Of a DNA stretch of 36,444 bases, positions 15,682 to 23,722 are shown in pieces (position 1 is the first letter of the stretch; every line of letters starts with the position of its first letter). A program made the position numbers and the translations under genes. Source of the DNA: Thiohalospira halophila DSM 15071 (GTDB lineage Bacteria; Pseudomonadota; Gammaproteobacteria; Thiohalospirales; Thiohalospiraceae); assembly GCF_900112605.1 (NCBI RefSeq), contig NZ_FOMJ01000013.1:1-36444 (forward strand). The letters are read 5' to 3'. The notes under the pieces are model-generated. The model was not told the DNA's origin, ran no database searches, and saw only the letters and a list, made by a program, of their open reading frames with translations.

Positions 15682-16965
15682 ATGTCCTTCCGTATCGGAT
15701 TGAGCGGCCTCAATGCCGCCTCGCAGGACCTCAGTGTCACGGGTAACAACATCGCCAACGCCAGCACGACGGGTTTTAAACGGTCGAGGGCGGAGTTCGT
15801 CGACGTCTACGCCGCCTCCTACCAGGGGATCAGCCGGCTGGCCTCCGGCAACGGTGTGCGCACCTCGCAGATCCAGCAGCAGATGAACGAGGGCAACATC
15901 GAGTACACCGACAACAACCTCGACCTGGCCATCTCCGGCAAGGGCTTCTTTACGGTCAGCGATCAGGGTGCGGAGAAGTACACCCGGGCCGGCCAGTTCT
16001 CGCCGGACGACGAGGGTTACGTGGTCAACGGTCGCGACCAGCGGCTACAGGTCTTCCCCCCCAACGGGGACGGTACCTTCAACACCGGACAGCTTCAGGA
16101 CCTTCGCCTCTCTACCGAGGAGGGGGAGCCCGCACCTACCACGACCTCCGAGGTAGGCCTGAACCTCAATGCGGATAATGATGTACCTCCCGTGGCGACT
16201 TTCGACCCAGATGAGACAGAGAGCTACAATTATTCGACCTCTCAGACGGTTTATGACTCTCTGGGGTCGCAGCATGAAATGAGAATGTACTTCCGCAAGG
16301 TGTCGGACAACACGTGGGATGTCTATACGCAGATGGCCGACGGTGAGGTAACGAATCCGGGTGCCGACCAGTACGATCCGAATGGGGACCTGACTGAATT
16401 TCCGGGAGTGCAGCAGGCGCGCCGTCTAGAATTTACTGACAATGGCGACCTGGATGAGACAACCTCGGACGGCGGAGGTGTAATGGATTACGATTTTTCG
16501 TTTAACAATGGCTCCGCAGATCTCAATCCCATTCAAGTGGATTTTTCCGGTGCCACCCAGTACGCCAAGGACTCCGCCACCAACCGGTTGAATCAGGACG
16601 GCTATGCCTCCGGTCTTCTCACCGGGATTAGCATCAATGACCAGGGCGTTGCCCTAGCGAACTATACTAACGGGGATTCTCAGGAACTGGGCCAGATCGC
16701 GCTCTCCAATTTCTCCAATCCGCAGGGCCTGCAGCCGGATGGTGATACCGCCTGGACGGAGAGTTCAGACTCCGGGGAGCCGCTACTGGGTCAGCCCGGA
16801 ACCAGCAACCTGGGCCTGATCCAGTCCGGCGCCGTGGAGGCCTCCAACGTCGACCTGGCCGAGGAGCTGACGAGCCTGATCACCGCCCAGCGGAACTACC
16901 AGGCCAACTCCAAGACCATCCAGACCCAGGACACCATCACCCAGACCCTCATCAACCTGCGCTAG
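15682..16965 (+). CDS. flgE: Flagellar hook protein FlgE
   Basis: This 427-residue protein builds the hook. The N-terminus MSFRIGLSGLNAASQDLSVT with GNNIANASTTGFKRSRAEF, and the C-terminus ending AQRNYQANSKTIQTQDTITQ, are conserved D0 parts. The middle (about residues 165-350) is acidic, rich in Asp, Asn and Thr, and its DNA from about 16180 to 16700 is visibly less GC-rich than the flanks. This is the surface-exposed variable region. A strong AAAGGAG ribosome site precedes the ATG. The operon appears to end here at a strong hairpin. Confidence 0.95.
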   Translation: MSFRIGLSGLNAASQDLSVTGNNIANASTTGFKRSRAEFVDVYAASYQGISRLASGNGVRTSQIQQQMNEGNIEYTDNNLDLAISGKGFFTVSDQGAEKYTRAGQFSPDDEGYVVNGRDQRLQVFPPNGDGTFNTGQLQDLRLSTEEGEPAPTTTSEVGLNLNADNDVPPVATFDPDETESYNYSTSQTVYDSLGSQHEMRMYFRKVSDNTWDVYTQMADGEVTNPGADQYDPNGDLTEFPGVQQARRLEFTDNGDLDETTSDGGGVMDYDFSFNNGSADLNPIQVDFSGATQYAKDSATNRLNQDGYASGLLTGISINDQGVALANYTNGDSQELGQIALSNFSNPQGLQPDGDTAWTESSDSGEPLLGQPGTSNLGLIQSGAVEASNVDLAEELTSLITAQRNYQANSKTIQTQDTITQTLINLR

Positions 16966-16981
16966 CCCAGGCCCACCCCCG

Positions 16982-17016
16982 ACGAGCCCCGGCGGCGGCA
17001 ACGCCCCGGGGCTCGT
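16982..17016 (+). terminator. Strong 11-bp hairpin between flgE and flgF
   Basis: ACGAGCCCCGG (16982-16992) and CCGGGGCTCGT (17006-17016) form a perfect 11-bp stem with a 13-base loop, 17 bases after the flgE stop. No T run follows. The loop and right flank can also form an alternative CGGCAACG/CGTTGCCG pairing (16996-17003 with 17014-17021). Confidence 0.6.
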
Positions 17017-17035
17017 TGCCGTTCCCCTTCCTCTT

Positions 17036-17051
17036 CGGCAACCCCTTGCCG
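17036..17051. promoter_or_regulatory. CGGCAA-N4-TTGCCG palindrome upstream of flgF
   Basis: CGGCAA-CCCC-TTGCCG, the same half-sites and the same CCCC spacer as the first site before flgB, lies 88 bp before the sigma-54 element of flgF. It is a putative flagellar activator binding site. Confidence 0.55.
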
Positions 17052-17138
17052 GCAGCAGCCCCCGCCACCAGCTCCATCACATTGTTCCAGGCCTCGCAAT
17101 TCACTGAAAATTCTCGTTAATTCCTGCCGCCCATTTGT

Positions 17139-17154
17139 TGGCACGCAGCCTGCA
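17139..17154 (+). promoter_or_regulatory. Sigma-54 promoter of the flgFGH operon
   Basis: TGGCACGCAGCCTGCA matches TGGCACG-N4-TTGCA except for one base. GG (17140-17141) and GC (17152-17153) have the exact offset. The flgF start lies 38 bases downstream. Confidence 0.8.
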
Positions 17155-17192
17155 TCCGAGAGGGCAAAGTCAGCCATTGGAGCAAAGCCAAG

Positions 17193-17933
17193 ATGGATCG
17201 GATGCTCTACATCGGGATGACCGGCGCCAAGCACGCCATGCGCTCCCTGGAGTCCACGAACAACAACCTCGCCAACGCCAGCACGCCCGGCTTTCGCGAG
17301 GATTTCGCCCAGTTCCGCAGCATGCCGGTGCAGGGCCCGGGCTATAACAGCCGCGCCTACGCCCAGGTGGAGCGGCCGGGAATCAACTTCGAGGCCGGCC
17401 CGCTGCAGAGCACCGGCCGGGATCTCGACGTTGCCATCCAGGGGGAGGGCTTCTTTGCCGTCCAGGATGAACAGGGCGAGCCCGCCTATACGCGGCGCGG
17501 TGACTTCCGCGTGAGTGCCGGCGGCATCCTGGAGAACGGGGCCGGCCAGCCGGTGCTCGGGGAGAACGGACCGGTGGCCGTGCCGCCGAATTCCAGCATC
17601 GAGATCGGGGCCGACGGCAGCATCACCGTCCAGCCCGAGGGGGCGCCGCCCAATGCGGTGGCCGTTGTGGACCGCCTGCAATTGGTGAATCCCGACCTGG
17701 AAGACCTCCGGAAGGGCAACGACGGCCTCCTGCGCCGCGCCGATGGGGAGCCTGCTCCGGCGGATGGTGAGGTCCGCGTGGTGGCCGGTGCCCTGGAAGG
17801 CAGCAATGTCAGCCCCGTGGAATCGCTGGTGCAGATGATCGAGCTCCAGCGCAAGCACGAGATGCAGGTCAAGGTCATGAAGGCGGCGGATGACAATGCC
17901 CAGTCCACCGCCCAGGTCATGCGGCTTCAGTAA
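17193..17933 (+). CDS. flgF: Flagellar rod protein FlgF
   Basis: This is a 246-residue proximal rod protein. It begins MDRMLYIGMTGAKHAMRSLE, followed by NNNLANASTPGFREDF, the rod/hook family motif. GRDLDVAIQGEGFFAVQDEQGEPAYTR-type central sequence and EGSNVSPVESLVQMIELQRK complete the FlgF/G architecture. It is the first gene after a sigma-54 type promoter and lies 15 bases before flgG. Confidence 0.95.
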   Translation: MDRMLYIGMTGAKHAMRSLESTNNNLANASTPGFREDFAQFRSMPVQGPGYNSRAYAQVERPGINFEAGPLQSTGRDLDVAIQGEGFFAVQDEQGEPAYTRRGDFRVSAGGILENGAGQPVLGENGPVAVPPNSSIEIGADGSITVQPEGAPPNAVAVVDRLQLVNPDLEDLRKGNDGLLRRADGEPAPADGEVRVVAGALEGSNVSPVESLVQMIELQRKHEMQVKVMKAADDNAQSTAQVMRLQ

Positions 17934-17948
17934 CCGGGGGTAGTACCA

Positions 17949-18734
17949 ATGAATCGTTCGCTTGCAATCGCCAGTACCGGTGTCGAAGCCCAGCAGAAGA
18001 AGCTGGACACCATCTCCAATAACCTGGCCAACGTCTCCACGGTGGGGTTCAAGAAGGACCGCGCCGTCTTCGAGGACCTCATCTACCAGAATGTGCGTCA
18101 GCCCGGAGCCCAGACCACCCAGGACACCCAGCTCCCCTCGGGGCTGATGCTCGGCAGCGGTGTCCGCACCGTCGCCACCCAGAAGCTCCACACTCAGGGC
18201 GATGTCCAGTCCACCGGTAACAACCTCGATGTCGCCATCCAGGGGCAGGGCTTCTTCCAGGTCCTGCGGCCCAATGGCGAGGTTGCCTACACCCGGGACG
18301 GCCAGTTCCAGCTGAACAGCGATGGCCAGCTGGTGACCTCCAACGGCTACCAGGTCCAGCCGGGCATCAACATCCCCGAGAACGCCCAGAGTGTGGATAT
18401 CGGCAGCGACGGGACGGTGAGTGTCACCACACCGGGCGAGGCCGGTACCCAGATCGTCGGCAATCTGGAGACGGTGAACTTCGTCAATCCCACCGGGCTT
18501 CAGCCCATCGGGGAGAACCAGTACGTGGAGACCGCCGCTTCCGGGGCGCCCCAGGCCGGCATCCCGGGGCAGGACGGCCTGGGCCAGATCCTCCAGGGCT
18601 ACGTGGAGGGCTCCAACGTGAGTTCGGTCCAGGAGCTGGTGGGGATGATCGAGACCCAGCGCGCCTACGAGATGAACTCCAAGGCCATCTCGGCGGCCGA
18701 CGAGATGCTCCAGTACGCCAACCAGCAGCTCTAA
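17949..18734 (+). CDS. flgG: Flagellar distal rod protein FlgG
   Basis: This is a 261-residue distal rod protein of normal length. Key stretches are NNLANVSTVGFKKDRAVFED near the N-terminus, GNNLDVAIQGQGFFQV in the centre and VQELVGMIETQRAYEMNSKA at the C-terminus. It follows flgF closely and is followed after 10 bases by flgH, so the three form one transcription unit. Confidence 0.95.
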   Translation: MNRSLAIASTGVEAQQKKLDTISNNLANVSTVGFKKDRAVFEDLIYQNVRQPGAQTTQDTQLPSGLMLGSGVRTVATQKLHTQGDVQSTGNNLDVAIQGQGFFQVLRPNGEVAYTRDGQFQLNSDGQLVTSNGYQVQPGINIPENAQSVDIGSDGTVSVTTPGEAGTQIVGNLETVNFVNPTGLQPIGENQYVETAASGAPQAGIPGQDGLGQILQGYVEGSNVSSVQELVGMIETQRAYEMNSKAISAADEMLQYANQQL

Positions 18735-18744
18735 GGGGGCCGCC

Positions 18745-19452
18745 ATGACTCGCCGTATTCTCATTGTCCTCGGCCTGGTGGCCGCCACCGGTTGCACCAC
18801 CAGCCCCGACATGGCCAAGCGCGATCCGGCCTACTCGCCGGTGCGCCCGGTGGCCGCCGAGCCGCAGCAGGACGCCAATCCCGGCGGCCTCTACGCCCAG
18901 GGCAACAACATGGGGCTCTACGGCGACCAGCGTGCCGCCGGGGTGGGGGACATCCTGACGGTCCAGCTGGACGAGACCACCAGCGCCAGCAAGAGCAACA
19001 ACGCCGCCACCAATCGGACCAACTCCATGGAGATGGAGAATCCCAACATCCTGGGTGCGGCGCCCCAGTTCAACGCGCCCGGCGTCCTGCCCCTGGACAG
19101 CAACGAGGACAACAACCTGAGCCTCGGTATCGGGTCCAACAGCGAGTTCGAGGGCGGCGGCGATTCCAGCCAGAGCAACAGCCTCCAGGGCGACATCACC
19201 GTCACCGTGGTGGAGGTCCTGGCCAACGGCAATCTGGTAGTGCGCGGGGAGAAGGTCCTCTCGCTCACCGGCGGCGACGAGCACATCCGCTTCTCCGGCA
19301 TCGTGCGGCCGCGGGATATCACCGCCGAGAACACCGTGCCCTCCTCCCGGGTGGCCGACCCCCAGATCACCTACGAGGGAACCGGCATGCTGGCGGATGC
19401 CTCCGAGAAGGGCTGGCTCACCCGCTTCCTCGGCAGCGTCTGGCCCTTCTGA
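18745..19452 (+). CDS. flgH: Flagellar L-ring lipoprotein FlgH
   Basis: This 235-residue outer-membrane lipoprotein forms the L ring. A short signal ends at the lipobox AATGC (Cys17). The conserved AAGVGDILTVQLDETTSASK segment follows, then GDITVTVVEVLANGNLVVRG and the C-terminal IRFSGIVRPRDITAENTVPS of the FlgH family. An unusually long Asn- and Ser-rich linker lies at about residues 85-150. It is the last gene of the flgFGH unit. Confidence 0.95.
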   Translation: MTRRILIVLGLVAATGCTTSPDMAKRDPAYSPVRPVAAEPQQDANPGGLYAQGNNMGLYGDQRAAGVGDILTVQLDETTSASKSNNAATNRTNSMEMENPNILGAAPQFNAPGVLPLDSNEDNNLSLGIGSNSEFEGGGDSSQSNSLQGDITVTVVEVLANGNLVVRGEKVLSLTGGDEHIRFSGIVRPRDITAENTVPSSRVADPQITYEGTGMLADASEKGWLTRFLGSVWPF

Positions 19453-19453
19453 C

Positions 19454-19469
19454 CGGCAAGCCCTTGCCG
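19454..19469. promoter_or_regulatory. CGGCAA-N4-TTGCCG palindrome upstream of flgI
   Basis: CGGCAA-GCCC-TTGCCG begins two bases after the flgH stop and ends 63 bp before the sigma-54-like element of flgI. It is the third occurrence of this palindrome, again before a rod/ring transcription unit. Confidence 0.5.
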
Positions 19470-19491
19470 CCGGCCAGCCATCGGCCGGCGG
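19467..19491 (+). terminator. 9-bp hairpin after flgH
   Basis: CCGCCGGCC (19467-19475) and GGCCGGCGG (19483-19491) flank a 7-base loop. The stem overlaps the end of the upstream palindrome. No T run follows. Confidence 0.45.
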
Positions 19492-19531
19492 GAGTGGGCG
19501 CAAGTCCTTGATGAGCAATGCCCTGAAAGAA

Positions 19532-19547
19532 TGGCATGGCGATTGAA
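19532..19547 (+). promoter_or_regulatory. Weak sigma-54-like promoter of flgIJ
   Basis: TGGCATGGCGATTGAA has the -24 GG (19533-19534) and the right spacing, but GA instead of GC at -12. The flgI start lies 38 bases downstream, the same distance as for flgF. Confidence 0.5.
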
Positions 19548-19585
19548 TGGATTGGGCCAGCCACCTTCGTGAACGGGACAACACC

Positions 19586-20713
19586 ATGAAACCAAGCACG
19601 ATGCCACGCTCGCTCGCGACCGGGATGGTCGCCTTCCTCCTGACCTTCCTGCTGGTGGGTTCGGCGGAGGCCATGCGGATCAAGGATGTCGCCGACATCC
19701 AGGGCGTGCGGAGCAACCAGCTGGTGGGCTACGGCCTGGTGGTCGGCCTCAACGGCACCGGTGACCAGACCAGCCAGACGCCCTTCACCATCCAGAGCAT
19801 GCGCTCCATGCTCGAGCGCTTCGGCGTGCGCATGCCGGCGGGCCAGAACATGCAGCTGCGCAACATCGCCGCGGTGACGGTGAGCGCCGAGCTGCCCCCC
19901 TTCGCCAAGCCCGGCCAGGAGATCGACGTCACCGTCTCCTCCCTGGGCAACGCCGAGAGCCTGCGCGGCGGCACCCTGCTCATGACGCCCATGCGGGCGG
20001 TGGACGGCCAGGTCTACGCCATGGCCCAGGGCAACCTCGTAGTGGGCGGCCTGGCCGCCGAGGGGGCGGATGGCTCCAGCGTCACCGTGAACATCCCCTC
20101 CGCCGGCCGCGTCCCCGGCGGTGCCACCGTCGAGAAGGCGGTCCCCACCAGCTTCGGCGGCAAGGACCGCTTCATCTTCAATCTCCACGAGCCCGACTTC
20201 ACCACCGCACACCGCGTGGTGGAGGTGATCAACGAGCGTATCGGGCCCAATACTGCCCGCGCCCGGGATGCCGGCTCGGTGGCGGTCCGGGCGCCCAACG
20301 ACTCCTCCCGCCGGGTCTCCTACGTCTCGCTCATCGAGAACCTGGAGGTCACCCCCGACGAGGGCAAGGCCAAGGTCGTGGTCAACTCGCGGACCGGGAC
20401 CGTGGTGGTGGGGCGCAACGTCCGGGTCATGCCGGCGGCGGTCTCCCACGGCAGCCTCACCGTGACCATCGACGAGGACTTCCAGACCGACCAGCCGGCC
20501 CCCTTCGGCGAGGGCGAGACGGTGGTGACGCCGGAGAGCGAGGTGGACGTGGAGCAGGAGGATGCGCCCATGTTCCTCTTCGAGCCCGGCGTGGAGCTGG
20601 ACTCCCTGGTGCGCGCGGTGAACGAGGTGGGCGCCTCGCCGTCGGACCTGGTGGCCATCCTCGAGGCGCTGAAACAGGCCGGCGCCCTGCGGGCCCAGTT
20701 CGAGGTCATCTAG
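19586..20713 (+). CDS. flgI: Flagellar P-ring protein FlgI
   Basis: This 375-residue periplasmic protein forms the P ring, with FlgA as assembly partner. It has a Sec signal (hydrophobic [11 protein letters not shown], cleavage after AEA). [20 protein letters not shown] and [13 protein letters not shown] form the very conserved N-terminus, and the C-terminus is [21 protein letters not shown]-like. The ATG at 19586 has GGGA upstream; an in-frame ATG at 19547 lies on the promoter and is rejected. Confidence 0.95.
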   Translation: MKPSTMPRSLATGMVAFLLTFLLVGSAEAMRIKDVADIQGVRSNQLVGYGLVVGLNGTGDQTSQTPFTIQSMRSMLERFGVRMPAGQNMQLRNIAAVTVSAELPPFAKPGQEIDVTVSSLGNAESLRGGTLLMTPMRAVDGQVYAMAQGNLVVGGLAAEGADGSSVTVNIPSAGRVPGGATVEKAVPTSFGGKDRFIFNLHEPDFTTAHRVVEVINERIGPNTARARDAGSVAVRAPNDSSRRVSYVSLIENLEVTPDEGKAKVVVNSRTGTVVVGRNVRVMPAAVSHGSLTVTIDEDFQTDQPAPFGEGETVVTPESEVDVEQEDAPMFLFEPGVELDSLVRAVNEVGASPSDLVAILEALKQAGALRAQFEVI

Positions 20714-20722
20714 GGAGCCACC

Positions 20723-21640
20723 ATGAGCGCAGCCGCTTCCGCCAGCGTCTACACCGACTTCCAGGGCCTGGGCAACCTCCGGGGCAAGGCCCGCGAGGAC
20801 GCCCGGGCCGCCCTGGACGAAGTGGCCCAGCAGTTCGAGGCCGTCTTTACCCAGATGATGCTCAAGAACATGCGCGACGCCTCCCCCGACAACGCCCTTT
20901 TCGACAGTAATGCCATGGATACCTTCGAAGAGCTCCACGACAAGCAGCTGGCCAACGGCCTGGCCGACAGCCAGAGCCTCGGCATCGCCGACATGATCAA
21001 GGATCAGATCCGGCCCCACCTCGGCGGTGGTGCCAGCAGCGATGACGAGGGCGAGGCGGGGCGGACCATCCAGGACGAGTTTGAGCGCGCCATCCCGGTG
21101 CCGCCCACCGCCGAGGCGGCGGGCGAGGGTGAGCCCGGGGGCGACGAGGAATTCGCCTCGGCCCGGGACTTCGTCCGTCGGCTCTGGCCGGAGGCCGAGG
21201 CCGCGGCGGATGAGCTCGATGTGGGCCCCGAGGTCCTGGTGGCCCAGGCGGCGCTGGAGACCGGCTGGGGCCAGCAGGTGGCCCGGGGCGAGGACGGCCG
21301 CAACAGCCGCAATCTCTTCAACATCAAGGCCGACCGTAGCTGGGAGGGAGACAGCGTCTCCATCCAGACCCGGGAGTTCATGGGCGGCCGGATGGTGGGC
21401 ATGCGGGACGACTTCCGCGCCTACGACAGTTACGCCGAGAGCTTTCGCGACTATGTGGACTTCCTGAAGTCCAATCCGCGCTACGGCGAGGCCCTGCAGC
21501 AGGGCGACCAGTCCGGCTTCATCCGCGGCCTGCAGGAGGCCGGCTACGCCACCGACCCCGACTACGCCGACAAGGTGGAGCGGGTGATGCAGAGCGAACC
21601 CCTGGCGGCCGTGGCCGCCGACGAGGTCAAGGTTTCCTGA
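20723..21640 (+). CDS. flgJ: FlgJ: rod-cap protein fused to peptidoglycan hydrolase
   Basis: This is a 305-residue two-domain protein. The N-terminal rod-binding domain (about 1-95) contains QFEAVFTQMMLKNMRDAS and the ELHDKQLANGLA helix. An acidic linker follows (about 96-145). The C-terminal glucosaminidase domain has VAQAALETGWGQQ, with likely catalytic Glu179, and NLFNIKAD. It caps the growing rod and opens the peptidoglycan for it. It is the bifunctional gammaproteobacterial form. It lies nine bases after flgI, so both are one unit, and its 3' end overlaps a sigma-28 promoter for flgK. Confidence 0.95.
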   Translation: MSAAASASVYTDFQGLGNLRGKAREDARAALDEVAQQFEAVFTQMMLKNMRDASPDNALFDSNAMDTFEELHDKQLANGLADSQSLGIADMIKDQIRPHLGGGASSDDEGEAGRTIQDEFERAIPVPPTAEAAGEGEPGGDEEFASARDFVRRLWPEAEAAADELDVGPEVLVAQAALETGWGQQVARGEDGRNSRNLFNIKADRSWEGDSVSIQTREFMGGRMVGMRDDFRAYDSYAESFRDYVDFLKSNPRYGEALQQGDQSGFIRGLQEAGYATDPDYADKVERVMQSEPLAAVAADEVKVS

Positions 21641-21653
21641 ACTCGGCCGCTAT
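21627..21653 (+). promoter_or_regulatory. Sigma-28 type promoter for flgKL
   Basis: TCAAGGTT (21627-21634) is followed after 11 bases by GCCGCTAT (21646-21653). The half-sites nearly equal those of the flgM promoter. It overlaps the flgJ stop codon and precedes the flgK start by 44 bases. A GGCCCC/GGGGCC hairpin (21667-21681) would sit in the leader. Confidence 0.55.
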
Positions 21654-21697
21654 TACGGGATGAACAGGCCCCGCGGGGGCCGGTGAGGTGACAAGAG

Positions 21698-23716
21698 ATG
21701 GCTTCTGGTAATCCCCTGAATATCGGTACCTCCGGCCTGCTGGCCTCCCAGCGGGCGCTGGCGACGATCAGCCACAACGTGAGCAACGTGAACACGGAGG
21801 GCTACAGCCGCCAGGAGTCCATCATCACCAGCCGGAATCCGACCTATACCGGTGCTGGCTTCCAGGGCAACGGTGCTGACGTTACCAACGTCCGTCGAAT
21901 GGCCGACGAGTTCCTCACCAAGCAGCTGGAGATGCGTACCAGCGAGGCGAACTACCAGGAGAGCTATCACAAGTATGCGTCCCGGGTGGATAACCTCCTG
22001 GCCGACCCGGAGGCGGGGCTCGATCCGGCTATCTCCAGCTTCTTCGACGCCAATCAGGGCGTGGCCGATGACCCCTCGGCCGTCTCTGCGCGGGAGGTTC
22101 TGCTCTCCAACGGCGAGACGCTCACCGAGCGCTTTCAGACCATGTACCGCCAGCTTGAGACCCTGGAGGAACAGGTCAACACCGAACTCAGCGATGGGGT
22201 CCAGCGAGCGAATGCGCTGGGTGAGGAGATCGCCGCCCTCAATGAGCAGATCGCCACCGTGCAGGGTTCGGCCAGTGGCAATAAGCCCAATGACCTGCTG
22301 GATCAGCGGGAGAAGCTCATCAAGGATCTCTCCGAGCTTGTCGAAGTGCAGACGGTGGAGCAGGACAACCAGGCGGTGAACGTCTACATCGGCAAGGGGC
22401 AGTCCCTGGTCTCCAACTTCCAGGCCAAGCCCATGGAAATCATCCCCAACCAGTATGACAGCAGCCGCAACGAGATCGGCTACCGCCAGGCCGATTCCGT
22501 GGTCAACGTCACCGACCTCATTGACGGCGGCAAACTGGGATCGGTGAAGGACTTTCGCCAGGAGATCCTGGATCCGGCCATCAATTCCCTGGGTCGGGTT
22601 GCCTACGGCATGGCGGAGAACTACAACGCGCAGCATCGCCAGGGCATGAACCTCAACGGCGAACTCGGCGGGGATTTCTTCGATATCGAGAAGGAGCCGG
22701 TCAAGCCGAACCCTGACAATTCTGCCGGCGCACCTACAGTACAGTTCGAGATCACCGATGCAAGCCAACTGACGGATCGGGACTATCGGCTGGTGGGCAC
22801 CGGGGGGTCGGGCTTCCGTCTGCTGGACGACAAGACCAACGAGGAGTTGGCCAGCGGTATAGCGGCCGGTAGCGACGTTACCGTGGATGGGGTGACATTC
22901 AGCGTTGGCGCTGGTTCGGATAACGCTGGCGACTCCTACCTCATCCAGCCCACGCGGGCCGGTGGGCGGACCATCGAGATGGCCGCCAACATGGACGAGG
23001 CCGCCAAGGTCGCGGCGGCTTCACCGGTTCGAGTGGAATCGAGTACCGACAACCGGGGGGATGCCCAGCTGAGTGAGGCGGAGGTCTATAACACCAACGG
23101 TGGCGCGGTGGGTTCCGGTGATGGTGAGGCTTTCTCTACATCGAAGCAGCTTAACCCACCGCTCGAGATCAGGATTACCGGCGAGATTAGCGACACTGAG
23201 TATGATATCGAGATCGAGAATCTGGATACTAATAACACAGTTACGGGCACCTACGATTCCACTACAGGAATGGATGTCATTGATCACTTTGAAACGAATA
23301 ATGGCGACGGCTACAACGACCTGGGTTACGACGTTCGTCTGAGTGGTGATCCCGGCTTAGGTGATACCTATTCCATCGAGTACAACCAAGGCGGTGTGAG
23401 CGACAACTCCAACATGCTGCAGCTGGCCAATCTGCAGACCGACAAGACCATGCTCGACGGTGAGGCCGACTTTCAGGAGACCTACTCCAGCCTGGTCACC
23501 GACGTCGGCACCCGTACTGCCCAGGCCGAGACCGGCATGGACGCCAAGGACAAACTACTGACCCAGGCTCGGGAGGCACGGGAGTCCGTCTCCGGCGTTA
23601 ACCTCGACGAGGAGGCAGCGGAGATGATGAAGTTCCAGCAGTCCTACCAGGCGGCCTCGAGGGTGATCTCCGCCTCTCAGTCCATGTTTGATTCCCTCAT
23701 CAGCATCATTCGGTGA
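21698..23716 (+). CDS. flgK: Hook-filament junction protein FlgK
   Basis: This is a 672-residue hook-associated protein, longer than the roughly 550 residues of enteric FlgK. The N-terminus has LNIGTSGLLASQRALATISH and NVSNVNTEGYSRQES, and the C-terminus ends NLDEEAAEMMKFQQSYQAAS and RVISASQSMFDSLI. The central part carries extra domains; the DNA from about 23060 to 23400 is visibly less GC-rich and codes for an Asn-, Asp- and Thr-rich surface. FlgN is its chaperone. It is followed after six bases by flgL. Confidence 0.95.
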   Translation: MASGNPLNIGTSGLLASQRALATISHNVSNVNTEGYSRQESIITSRNPTYTGAGFQGNGADVTNVRRMADEFLTKQLEMRTSEANYQESYHKYASRVDNLLADPEAGLDPAISSFFDANQGVADDPSAVSAREVLLSNGETLTERFQTMYRQLETLEEQVNTELSDGVQRANALGEEIAALNEQIATVQGSASGNKPNDLLDQREKLIKDLSELVEVQTVEQDNQAVNVYIGKGQSLVSNFQAKPMEIIPNQYDSSRNEIGYRQADSVVNVTDLIDGGKLGSVKDFRQEILDPAINSLGRVAYGMAENYNAQHRQGMNLNGELGGDFFDIEKEPVKPNPDNSAGAPTVQFEITDASQLTDRDYRLVGTGGSGFRLLDDKTNEELASGIAAGSDVTVDGVTFSVGAGSDNAGDSYLIQPTRAGGRTIEMAANMDEAAKVAAASPVRVESSTDNRGDAQLSEAEVYNTNGGAVGSGDGEAFSTSKQLNPPLEIRITGEISDTEYDIEIENLDTNNTVTGTYDSTTGMDVIDHFETNNGDGYNDLGYDVRLSGDPGLGDTYSIEYNQGGVSDNSNMLQLANLQTDKTMLDGEADFQETYSSLVTDVGTRTAQAETGMDAKDKLLTQAREARESVSGVNLDEEAAEMMKFQQSYQAASRVISASQSMFDSLISIIR

Positions 23717-23722
23717 CCCGCT

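Noticed and set aside
16962-18818. Minus-strand open frame of about 618 codons across flgF and flgG
   Set aside because: It lies wholly opposite two well-conserved rod genes and shows no family pattern.
19418-21019. Minus-strand open frame of about 533 codons across flgI
   Set aside because: It is antisense to the conserved P-ring gene and has a His/Gly/Val-rich low-complexity translation.
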